Source: Algihabitans albus (GTDB lineage Bacteria > Pseudomonadota > Alphaproteobacteria > Kiloniellales > DSM-21159). Taken from it: a stretch of DNA of 64,000 nucleotides. The stretch spans positions 1,047,283-1,111,282 of the forward strand of contig NZ_QXNY01000002.1 in the NCBI RefSeq assembly GCF_003572205.1, in the 5' to 3' direction. The position numbers were made by a program, and so were the translations under genes. Below are positions 33,328 to 40,813 of the stretch, piece after piece; positions within the stretch are counted from its first letter, which is position 1; each line of letters begins with the position of its first letter. Under the pieces are notes generated by a model. That model saw only the letters and a list, made by a program, of their open reading frames with translations. It was not told the origin of the DNA and did not search any database.

Positions 33328-35811
33328 ATGTGGGTTTTACGGCGCGGGGCGGAGTGTTCGTTCAAGGCAGCGCTCGCGATCGCGGTTTGCTTTACAGCGA
33401 CCGAGCAGGCGACCGCCCAGGAGAACGGCAAGACGCGAAGCGGGATGACGGCCTCAGCGATTCAATCGGCCCAATCCGGCCAAACGGATGTTCTTCAGAT
33501 CGACCTTCCATCGCAGTCCTTGAGCGACGCGCTACGGGCCCTGAGCCGGCAAAGCGGCCTGCAGTTCTTCGCCGACAGCGATCTGACCCGAGATCTCACT
33601 GCGCCCCCCGTGTCCGGCCGCATGAGCGCCGAGGAGGCCCTGCGGCAGCTGCTAGCCGGCTCAGGCCTAGACTACCGCATCGGCGAGACCGGCGCGGTCA
33701 CCCTGGAACGGACGGCGGCGCGGCCGGAGAACGGCCCTTTGCGGCTGCAACCCATTACCGTCGATGCCGTGCTTGGCGGCATCGTGACCGACAGCTACGC
33801 GGCTCCCGACTCCTTCGGCGCGACGCGGACCGACACGCCGGTCATCGACACACCTCAGTCGACCCAGGCGGTCACGCGCCAGGCGTTGGACGACGCCGGC
33901 GCGACCGATATCGCCGATGCCTACGACTATCTGGCCGGGATTCAGCGCGACATCAACGCGGGCGGCGTCTTCGGAGACGCCTACCTGGCGAGGGGTTTCG
34001 AGACGGACAACATCCTTTTCAACGGCAACCGCACGGGCCGGCCGGCGACACTCGATACCGCCAACGTCGAGCGCGTGCAGGCCTTGCGCGGCCCAACCGC
34101 CGCTCTCTTCGGACGTGCCGATCCCGGCGGTTTGATCAACATCGTGACCAAACAGCCTCTGGCCGAACCATTTTATCAAACCGATCTGAGCTTCGGCAGC
34201 GGCTTCTTCGGCGACGGCAACCGCTTTCGCGAGGGCCGTGCCACCGTCGATGCCGGCGGCCCGATCGACTCGGAGGGGCGTCTTCGCTACCGCCTCAACG
34301 CCGCCGCAGAGCGGGAAAAGACCTTTCGACAGGATATCGACGAAACGCTCTTCTTCGTCTCCCCGGTCGTGGATTTCGAAATCGACGAAGCGACGGTCGC
34401 CAACGTCGAACTGATCTATCAATACCGTCGGGATGTCTTCGACCGGGGCGTCCCCTTCATCGACGGCGAACCCGAGCTGTCCCCGGACTGGAACGTCGCC
34501 GAAGGTCAGGACGAGATGCTCGACAAGCACTTCCTGTCAGGCACCTTCCGCCTCGACCGTGAGTTTACCGCGTCCCTTACAGGCCGGATGGGTCTCTACG
34601 GAAGCTATGGCTCGCTGGACGGCGAAGGTTTTCAGGTAGCTTCCGTGATGCCGGCGACGGCGCAGCGCCTGGGCTTCGAGGGATCCGACCTTTTCCTGAC
34701 GGCGCAGCCGGAACTGGTCGCCGAGTTCGGAACAGGCTCGATCGGGCACACTCTTCTGTTCGGCATCGACGCCTCCTACCAAAGGAACCGCAGCAGGATT
34801 CCCTTCGGCCTTCGAAGCCCGGCCTTCGATATCTTCGACCCGGACTTCCCCGTGGACATCCCGGAGCTTTCGGCCGGTACCGAGAACCGCTTCAATGAGC
34901 GCCTGACCGCAAAGTCCGTCGGAGTCTACATCCAGGATCAGATCGATCTGACCGAGCAATGGAAGCTGCTAGCCGGTCTGCGGTGGGACAACGTCTGGCT
35001 AACGGAGGAGTCCTTCACCACAGCCGCAAACGATACCTTCTTGGTCAGCGATCTGGACGAAGACCTGCACGACAACGCCCTGCTGCCGAGAGCCGGAATC
35101 GTCTATCAGCCGATCGAGCAGATCGGTCTCTATGCTTCCTACGCCCAGACATACCGCCCGCCGGTGGTCGGCGGGTTGACCGACGCCAACGGCGAGAGAG
35201 TGGACCCGGAGGAGGGACGCAGCCTGGAGGTCGGGATCAAGCTGGAGGCCCTTGACGGCAAGCTGGGCGGCACGCTGGCCGCCTTCCGCGCCGACAAGGA
35301 AAACGTCCTGGAAGCCGATCCGGGCGACCCCTTCTCCAACGTGAACCTCGGCCGCGTCCGCAGCGAAGGCGTGGAGCTCAACCTGAACGGCGAGATCACC
35401 GAGAACTTCAGCCTCGGCCTAAGTTACGCCTACACCGATGCCCGCATCGACAGTAACGACAACCCCAACTTCCCAAGAGGTACGCGCATCAGGAACGTGC
35501 CGCGCCACGCCGCCTCCCTGCAGGCCGCCTACCGCTTCACCGAGGGGTCACTGGACGGCCTCAGGCTCTTCGGGGGGGTCGTCTACGAGGGGGAAAAGCC
35601 CGCCGACACAACGGCAGCGGACGACACCAGTTTGCCAGACTTCCTGCGCGTCGACCTGGGGGCTTCCTACGACCTGACCGAAAGCATTCAGACCCGGCTT
35701 CAGATCCAAAATCTGACCGATAAGGAGTACTACGTCTCCGGCTCGACGGCGCGCAACATCGTCCCCGGCCAACCCTTCAATGCGACTCTGGGCATACGAG
35801 TCCGGTTTTGA
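33328..35811 (+). CDS. TonB-dependent siderophore receptor with STN signalling domain (receptor 2)
   Basis: An 827-residue outer-membrane transducer, paralogous to receptor 1 along its whole length (shared RLQPITVDAVLGG linker, PQSTQAVTRQALDDAGATDI, RADPGGLINIVTKQPLAEPF and the C-terminal PGQPFNATLGIRVRF). It has a signal peptide of about 30 residues, an STN domain, a plug and a 22-strand barrel. ATG 33328 is preceded by AGGGGG at good spacing; a GTG nine codons earlier is less likely. It signals through FecR2 and sigma 2. The two modules probably arose by duplication and then specialised. Confidence 0.94.
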   Translation: MWVLRRGAECSFKAALAIAVCFTATEQATAQENGKTRSGMTASAIQSAQSGQTDVLQIDLPSQSLSDALRALSRQSGLQFFADSDLTRDLTAPPVSGRMSAEEALRQLLAGSGLDYRIGETGAVTLERTAARPENGPLRLQPITVDAVLGGIVTDSYAAPDSFGATRTDTPVIDTPQSTQAVTRQALDDAGATDIADAYDYLAGIQRDINAGGVFGDAYLARGFETDNILFNGNRTGRPATLDTANVERVQALRGPTAALFGRADPGGLINIVTKQPLAEPFYQTDLSFGSGFFGDGNRFREGRATVDAGGPIDSEGRLRYRLNAAAEREKTFRQDIDETLFFVSPVVDFEIDEATVANVELIYQYRRDVFDRGVPFIDGEPELSPDWNVAEGQDEMLDKHFLSGTFRLDREFTASLTGRMGLYGSYGSLDGEGFQVASVMPATAQRLGFEGSDLFLTAQPELVAEFGTGSIGHTLLFGIDASYQRNRSRIPFGLRSPAFDIFDPDFPVDIPELSAGTENRFNERLTAKSVGVYIQDQIDLTEQWKLLAGLRWDNVWLTEESFTTAANDTFLVSDLDEDLHDNALLPRAGIVYQPIEQIGLYASYAQTYRPPVVGGLTDANGERVDPEEGRSLEVGIKLEALDGKLGGTLAAFRADKENVLEADPGDPFSNVNLGRVRSEGVELNLNGEITENFSLGLSYAYTDARIDSNDNPNFPRGTRIRNVPRHAASLQAAYRFTEGSLDGLRLFGGVVYEGEKPADTTAADDTSLPDFLRVDLGASYDLTESIQTRLQIQNLTDKEYYVSGSTARNIVPGQPFNATLGIRVRF

Positions 35812-36072
35812 GAAAGCGGCGGGAGGCCTCTGCGCTGGATCAGCCGAGTCACCCTTGTCTCCTTGTTGGCCGCGGCAAGCCGCGATAAGCTTTCTCGTAG
35901 CAGACACAGCCAACCGCTCGCACTCGTGATCGGGCCAGGTGAATGTGTCGTCTGCGAGTACGCTCAGCCCGCGCAGGGTCCTTTCCATGCAGGCCGGCGT
36001 CGCGTCAGCAAAGCGAGCACTAACCGAAACGCCGCCATGCGAAAGGATGAGCGCAGATGCGCAGCTTTCTCG

Positions 36073-36420
36073 ATGCCAATTCGAATTTTCGACGAAGCCA
36101 AGGCCCGGGAGTTCTATCTGCACTATCTCGGCTTTTCCTGGGACTAGGAGTATCGCTTCCACGAGGATGCGCCGCTCTATGCCCAGGTTTCCCACTCCGG
36201 CTTAAGCCTGCACCTGAGCGAGCTCCACGGCGACGCCAGCCCCGGCTCCTTCGCCTTCGTTCCGTTATGGGGAGTCACGGCCTACCTGCGGGAGTTCCGC
36301 AGCAAGGACTACGCCTTCATGAATCCCGGGATCGTTGAACAGCCTTGGGGCCGCCAATTGGAGGTCATCGACCCCTTCGGCAACCGCATCAGGTTCTGCG
36401 AGCAAGCCGAGCAAAGCTGA
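36073..36420 (+). pseudogene. VOC/glyoxalase-superfamily protein disrupted by an amber codon
   Basis: The frame from ATG 36073 reads MPIRIFDEAKAREFYLHYLG, meets TAG at 36145-36147 after FSWD, and resumes in the same frame as EYRFHEDAPLYAQVSHSGLS through EVIDPFGNRIRFCEQ to a TGA. Both halves fit one glyoxalase/bleomycin-resistance-type protein of about 115 residues. Family members usually have Trp after that Asp, so one TGG-to-TAG change explains the stop. The rest is intact, implying a recent mutation or a sequencing error. It lies between receptor 2 and the second TTT system. Confidence 0.8.
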
Positions 36421-36465
36421 CGGCGGGGACGCATCAGAAGCGACTCAAGATCGTGACAGGTGCGA

Positions 36466-37452
36466 TCAGCTACGTTGCGCGCCGGTCGCCCTGACCACGG
36501 GAATCCAGATGTCACGCTGGCGGCCGTAGTAGGCATCCACCTCGGCCGGTGTCATCGCCGCCGGCACGATGGAGCCGAGATCCTTCAACCGGTCGCGAAT
36601 GGCGTCCGACTGAACCACGGCATTCACCGCCCGGTTCAGTTCGGAGACGATCTCGTCCGGGGTGCCGGCCGGCGCGGCGATGGAATTCCAGGTCTGCGAG
36701 ACGAAATCCGGAAGTCCGGCCTCTGAGACGGTCGGAATATCGGGAACGGCCCGCAGGCGCTCCGGCGCGGAGACGCCCAGCGGGCGCACGGCGCCGTCGC
36801 GAACCTGCACCACTGCGGTCAGGGAGGGATTGAAGACGAAGCTAAGGCGGCCGGCGATAAGATCGCGCATGGCTTCGCCGCTCTTCGGATAGGGTACGTG
36901 GACGATGTCCGTGCCGATTCGGGAGAGAAAGAGCGCGCCGGTGATGTGGGTGGTGGTGCCGGTGGGACCCGAGCCGTACTGGAAGGCGTCCGGATCGGCC
37001 TTCATGCGCGCGATCATGTCTTCGAGGTTTTCGGCTGGATCGTCCTTGTTGATACAAAGGATCATCGGCACTTCGTTCATCATGGCGACACCGCGCAGCG
37101 TCTGCTTGACGTCGACCGGCAGGGGTTCGAACAGCGCGATGTTGTGGACCAGCTGTGAGGAGGTGCCGACCAGCAGGGTGTAGCCGTTCGGATCGGCCTC
37201 GCTGACCGCCTCGGTCGCCTGCATTCCCGACGCCTGCGCAAGGTTCTCGACCAGGATGCGCTGCCCGATGCGCGGTTCGAGCTCGGCCGCGACGATCCGC
37301 GCGACCACGTCGGCATTGCCGCCGGCGCCCGAGGCGACGACCAGACGGATCGGGCCGGCCTTGGGCCAATCGTCGGCGCGCGCGGAGCGACCCAGGGTCG
37401 AAAGAAACGGCATCGCCAGGGCGGCGGCAAGGAAGCTACGTCTCTTGATCAT
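36466..37452 (-). CDS. TctC-type periplasmic binding protein (iron-linked TTT system)
   Basis: A 328-residue Bug/TctC receptor. The signal peptide MIKRRSFLAAALAMPFLSTL carries a twin-arginine RRSFL motif, so it may be exported folded. The mature part starts PIRLVVASGAGGNADVVAR, matching the family phosphate-loop-like ligand contact, with ENLAQASGMQATEAV and YTLLVGTSSQL later. It is transcribed divergently from its tctBA partners, an unusual layout, and the shared promoter holds a strong Fur-like box. The ligand is probably an organic acid, perhaps bound to iron. Confidence 0.93.
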   Translation of the reverse strand: MIKRRSFLAAALAMPFLSTLGRSARADDWPKAGPIRLVVASGAGGNADVVARIVAAELEPRIGQRILVENLAQASGMQATEAVSEADPNGYTLLVGTSSQLVHNIALFEPLPVDVKQTLRGVAMMNEVPMILCINKDDPAENLEDMIARMKADPDAFQYGSGPTGTTTHITGALFLSRIGTDIVHVPYPKSGEAMRDLIAGRLSFVFNPSLTAVVQVRDGAVRPLGVSAPERLRAVPDIPTVSEAGLPDFVSQTWNSIAAPAGTPDEIVSELNRAVNAVVQSDAIRDRLKDLGSIVPAAMTPAEVDAYYGRQRDIWIPVVRATGAQRS

Positions 37453-37536
37453 GGCTGGTGTCCTCTTCTCGCCACGGGGTAAGCTCGCTTCGACCCGTTC
37501 GATCTTGCAATTGACGGTCGGCAGCGCGTCAATTAT

Positions 37537-37556
37537 TGAGAGCGATACTCATTATC
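37537..37556. promoter_or_regulatory. Strong Fur-like box in the divergent tctC / tctBA promoter
   Basis: GAGAGCGATACTCATTATC (37538-37556) agrees with the E. coli Fur 19-mer at 15 of 19 positions by hand and contains the dyad TGAG-N7-CTCA. It lies between the divergent tctC and tctB genes, 85 bases from the tctC start, where it could control both. This places a carboxylate transporter in the iron regulon. Confidence 0.68.
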
Positions 37557-37610
37557 AATTCCATCAATGCTTTAGCAAGCCGAAACGAAAAATCGAGACA
37601 TAACAGAGCA

Positions 37611-38147
37611 TTGTCTTCCTCCAACCGTTCGGTCCCACCCGGCAGCTTCGCCAGGACCCTGCTGCCTCCGCTCGCTATTGCCGCCGTCGGCGTGGTGTTT
37701 TTCACGCTCGCACAGACCCAGCCGGCCTGGATCGGGCCCGGACCTGGAACCCGGATCGGGCCCGGCCTGTTCGCGCAATGGCTTTCGCTCGGCGTCGTAG
37801 GGCTGTCGATGCTCTGGGCAGCCATTGCGCTGGCGGGCCTACGGCGCCCTCGACACACTGAGGCGACGGACGCCACAACCGAGGCTTCCGGGGAGGTTCG
37901 CCTTCGCGGAGGCATCGGGCCAGGTTTGGCGCTCCTGGCGGCGGTTTGCCTCTTTGCGCTGCTGCTGCCGGTCGCGGGCCTGATCGTGGCCTGCGCCAGC
38001 GCCGCCGCCGTTGCCGGCTGGGGCGCTGGGGACCGCGATCTCCGGGCGCTTGGCTTGTCGGCGCTGCTGGGCGCGGCGGTCGCCGCAGGAATCGGCCTGA
38101 CTCTCCTGCCGCCGACGACCCGGCTGTGGCCCTGGGGCGTCTTCTGA
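37611..38147 (+). CDS. TctB-type small subunit (iron-linked TTT system)
   Basis: About 178 residues with four helices: FARTLLPPLAIAAVGVVFFTLA, LFAQWLSLGVVGLSMLWAAI, LALLAAVCLFALLLPVAGLI and a last one near the C-terminus, the TctB topology. It overlaps nothing and is one base from tctA, so the two are coupled. The start is uncertain. The longest frame would begin at a TTG at 37536 inside the Fur-like box, which is unlikely; the TTG at 37611 begins just before the first helix and is my choice. Confidence 0.82.
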   Translation: MSSSNRSVPPGSFARTLLPPLAIAAVGVVFFTLAQTQPAWIGPGPGTRIGPGLFAQWLSLGVVGLSMLWAAIALAGLRRPRHTEATDATTEASGEVRLRGGIGPGLALLAAVCLFALLLPVAGLIVACASAAAVAGWGAGDRDLRALGLSALLGAAVAAGIGLTLLPPTTRLWPWGVF

Positions 38148-38148
38148 G

Positions 38149-39633
38149 ATGGGAGAGATCGCAGCCTGGTTCGCGCAGTTCGCAACCGCTCTGACCTTAC
38201 AGAACGTCGTTCTCTGTTTTACCGGCGCACTGATCGGCACCTTCGTGGGCGTACTGCCCGGCATCGGACCGGCCGCAACCCTAGCACTCCTGCTTCCGGT
38301 GACCTTCACGCTGGAGCCGGCCGGCGCCTTGATCATGCTGGCCGCGATCTACTACGGCGCGCAGTACGGCAGTTCGACGACGGCGATCCTGCTCAATCTC
38401 CCCGGAGAGACCTCAGGGATCGTCACGGCCCTGGACGGCCACCGCCTAGCGCTGTCGGGGCGCGCGGGTCCGGCCATTGCCATTGCCGCGATTTCCTCCC
38501 TCTTCGCCGGCGTGGCGACGGCGGTCTTCATCGCGGTGGCGGCGGGCCCCGTGGCGCAGTGGTCCCTGCTGCTCTCGCCCGCCGGGCTCGCCGGACTGAT
38601 CGCGCTGGGTCTCTTCGCGGCCGCTGTGATCGCACCCGGTAAACCCTTGCCGGCCGTTATTCTGATCCTGCTGGGGGCCTGCCTCGGCCTGGTGGGCACG
38701 GACTCGGGTGGCGGCCTGCCGCGCTTTACCCTCGGGATTACGGAGCTTCGGGACGGCATCGGCTTCGTGCCGTTGGTGATGGGCCTGTTCGGCATCGCGG
38801 AGCTGATCCGGGCGCTGGAAACCGGCAGCCGACCCGACCGTATTCCACCGATCGGCTGGCCCTGGCCAACCCGGCGCGACTTACGCGCCAGCCTCGGCCC
38901 CACCCTGCGCGGCACCGCGATCGGCGCGGTCCTGGGCGCCGTTCCCGGCGTCAGCACGGTGATGGCGGCCCTGGCAGCGCGCGGCTTGGAGCGCGCCTTC
39001 AAAACGCCCGACCAGCCGCTCGGCAACGGCGCCATCGCCGGCGTGTCCGCGCCGGAAGCGGCCAACAACGCCTCGGCGCAAAGCGCCCTCATCCCGCTCC
39101 TCACACTGGGCCTGCCGGGCAATCCGGTCATCGCCGTTCTGGCAGGCGCCCTGATGATCCATGGCATGGCCCCGGGCCCCGGGTTTATTCCGAACAACCC
39201 GGACCTGTTTCACGCCTTGATCGCAAGCTTCGTGATCGGGAACGTCATGCTGGTGATCCTGAACCTGCCGCTCGCGGCGGTTTGGGCCTCGCTTCTGCGC
39301 ATTCCCTTTCGCAAACTTGTTCCCCTGATCGTGGTACTGAGCGTTATCGGGGTTCATTCGGTCAACAGCTCGATGTTCGACGTGTGGACCATGCTGGTCT
39401 TCGGGATTTTCGGATGGCTGCTGGTGCGCCTCGGCCTGCAGCCAACCCCCATTGTGCTCGGCTACATTCTGGGCCCCGCGCTGGAGGAGTACCTGCGCCG
39501 CACCCTCCTGTTCTCGCGCGGCGATCCAACCGTGTTCCTGACCGACCCCTTCAGCCTCGGGTGCCTGCTGCTGATCGCCGCCGGATCGGTCGCCCTGATG
39601 GTTCGCCGCCTACGCCGGCTCGCTCGAGGCTGA
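38149..39633 (+). CDS. TctA-type large permease (iron-linked TTT system)
   Basis: A 494-residue permease with about 12 helices. Signature repeats are GVLPGIGPAATLALLLPVTF, YYGAQYGSSTTAILLNLPGE, AVPGVSTVMAALAARG and LLTLGLPGNPVIAVLAGALM. It is the transport channel that works with TctB (one base upstream) and the divergently encoded TctC. It is distinct in sequence from the TctA of the organosulfur operon. Between the receptors and a Fur-like box it may move a ferric carboxylate, such as citrate, across the inner membrane. Confidence 0.94.
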   Translation: MGEIAAWFAQFATALTLQNVVLCFTGALIGTFVGVLPGIGPAATLALLLPVTFTLEPAGALIMLAAIYYGAQYGSSTTAILLNLPGETSGIVTALDGHRLALSGRAGPAIAIAAISSLFAGVATAVFIAVAAGPVAQWSLLLSPAGLAGLIALGLFAAAVIAPGKPLPAVILILLGACLGLVGTDSGGGLPRFTLGITELRDGIGFVPLVMGLFGIAELIRALETGSRPDRIPPIGWPWPTRRDLRASLGPTLRGTAIGAVLGAVPGVSTVMAALAARGLERAFKTPDQPLGNGAIAGVSAPEAANNASAQSALIPLLTLGLPGNPVIAVLAGALMIHGMAPGPGFIPNNPDLFHALIASFVIGNVMLVILNLPLAAVWASLLRIPFRKLVPLIVVLSVIGVHSVNSSMFDVWTMLVFGIFGWLLVRLGLQPTPIVLGYILGPALEEYLRRTLLFSRGDPTVFLTDPFSLGCLLLIAAGSVALMVRRLRRLARG

Positions 39634-39715
39634 TAGGCGGACCGCAGCGAAGCGGTGTTTCGTAAAGCGCCACGTGCATTGGGCCTTGCGAAGCAGGTGC
39701 CTTCTTCGGCAAAGT

Positions 39716-39735
39716 TGAGAATGCGTATCATTCCT
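39716..39735. promoter_or_regulatory. Fur-like box upstream of the AraC/PchR-type regulator
   Basis: GAGAATGCGTATCATTCCT (39717-39735) matches the E. coli Fur 19-mer at 12 of 19 positions by hand, with the half-site TGAGAAT at 39716-39722 that also appears before sigma gene 2. It lies about 90 bases upstream of the likely regulator start. Confidence 0.5.
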
Positions 39736-39822
39736 ATTGTTCGGATATTTCTTTTGGACGCAGAGATCAGAACCGCGACAAAGACATCGGATGACAGACC
39801 GTCCGTGTTCCGCTCGCTGCAT

Positions 39823-40707
39823 ATGCAGCCAAGCACGAAGACGCCGGCCTTCGCGCGCAGTCGGCAAGTCGCCGCCGAGCCGGGCCTTCAGATCGTCGAA
39901 ATCGCGCCCGGCGCAACCCTATCCGCTTTCACCGGCCGTAATTCCAACGACGAGCCGGAACATGCGATCTTTCTGGGAGGCGCCTTCTTTTGTCTGACCT
40001 TCGCCGGCTTGCGCGCCAGCCGGGTAGGTACGCGAGAGATCGAGTTTCCATCGCGCGAAAACGCCTTCGCCCTGCTATCCCCGAAGCCGGTCGAACTGAC
40101 ATCGATCGCCGACGCAGAGGTAACCAGACGGAACGTCGCCCTTTTCCTCTCGGCCGAGGTCTTGGACCGTTTGGACATCGATCTGCTGGAGACAAGAAGC
40201 CGCCCACCAACGCACGTTCGGCATTGGCGAATGACCTCCGCCGCACGCGGCTTGGCCTTGGCGCTCCTGAGAAGCGGGACCTCCGCGCAGGTTCGGCGCC
40301 TGCGTGCCGAAGCCCTGGCCCTGGAACTGCTGGCGGACGTGCAGGAGCAGGAGGGTCACGACTTGGAAGCGTCGCCCGACGGCCTGCAAGCCTCCACCTT
40401 GGCGGCCCTGCGGCGGGCGCGCGACCTGATGATCGCCACTCCCTCGGCCGACCACAGCCTGCTGTCGATCGCGACAACGGCCGGCATCAGCCCTACGACC
40501 CTGAAGCGCGATTTCCGGAAAGTCTTCGGCATCTCGACCATCGCCTTCCTGCGCAGGGTGCGACTGGAGCAAGGCCGCAGCCTGATCGAACAGGAGGGGC
40601 TTTCCGTGTCATCCGCCGCTTACGCCTGCGGGTACGACCATCCCGGCAACTTTGCCCAAGCTTTCCGGAAGCACTTCGGTTTCGCGCCCTCGCAGCTAAG
40701 ACGCTGA
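39823..40707 (+). CDS. AraC family regulator, PchR/YbtA-like, siderophore-responsive
   Basis: A 294-residue AraC-type activator. The C-terminal DNA-binding domain covers about 200-290 (ATTAGISPTTLKRDFRKVFG, then AYACGYDHPGNFAQAFRKHF). The N-terminal part is a cupin-like effector domain (IFLGGAFFCLTFAGLRAS). It lies about 100 bases upstream of a FyuA/FptA-like receptor and an FptX-like permease, as PchR and YbtA do, so it likely activates these when the ferric siderophore is present. The frame is open back to 39655, through the Fur-like box; ATG 39823 is the more reasonable start. Confidence 0.87.
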   Translation: MQPSTKTPAFARSRQVAAEPGLQIVEIAPGATLSAFTGRNSNDEPEHAIFLGGAFFCLTFAGLRASRVGTREIEFPSRENAFALLSPKPVELTSIADAEVTRRNVALFLSAEVLDRLDIDLLETRSRPPTHVRHWRMTSAARGLALALLRSGTSAQVRRLRAEALALELLADVQEQEGHDLEASPDGLQASTLAALRRARDLMIATPSADHSLLSIATTAGISPTTLKRDFRKVFGISTIAFLRRVRLEQGRSLIEQEGLSVSSAAYACGYDHPGNFAQAFRKHFGFAPSQLRR

Positions 40708-40774
40708 ACCGATTGCAGGAGTCTTTGGCCCTCGCGCAACAGTTCCGGCTGTCGCTTCCCTGCAGTCGCGTCGC

Positions 40775-40795
40775 AATACTGCGAGTCATTCGCAG
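40775..40795. promoter_or_regulatory. Inverted repeat / Fur-like box upstream of receptor 3
   Basis: CTGCGAGTCATTCGCAG (40779-40795) is a dyad C-TGCGA-N5-TCGCA-G, ending 18 bases before the receptor 3 start. It also reads as a 7-1-7 repeat TGCGAGT-C-ATTCGCA with six of seven matching arm positions, and overlaps a 12-of-19 Fur match (40775-40793). Fur or the adjacent AraC regulator could bind. Confidence 0.62.
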
Positions 40796-40813
40796 ACGAC
40801 AGTCGGACCCGCC

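Noticed and set aside
36145..36147. Programmed recoding of TAG as pyrrolysine or another residue
   Set aside because: No special tRNA or downstream element is visible and the family has Trp here; a simple nonsense change is the better explanation.
37536..37610. TctB start at TTG 37536
   Set aside because: It would put the coding start inside the Fur-like box and add a polar N-terminus with no family counterpart.
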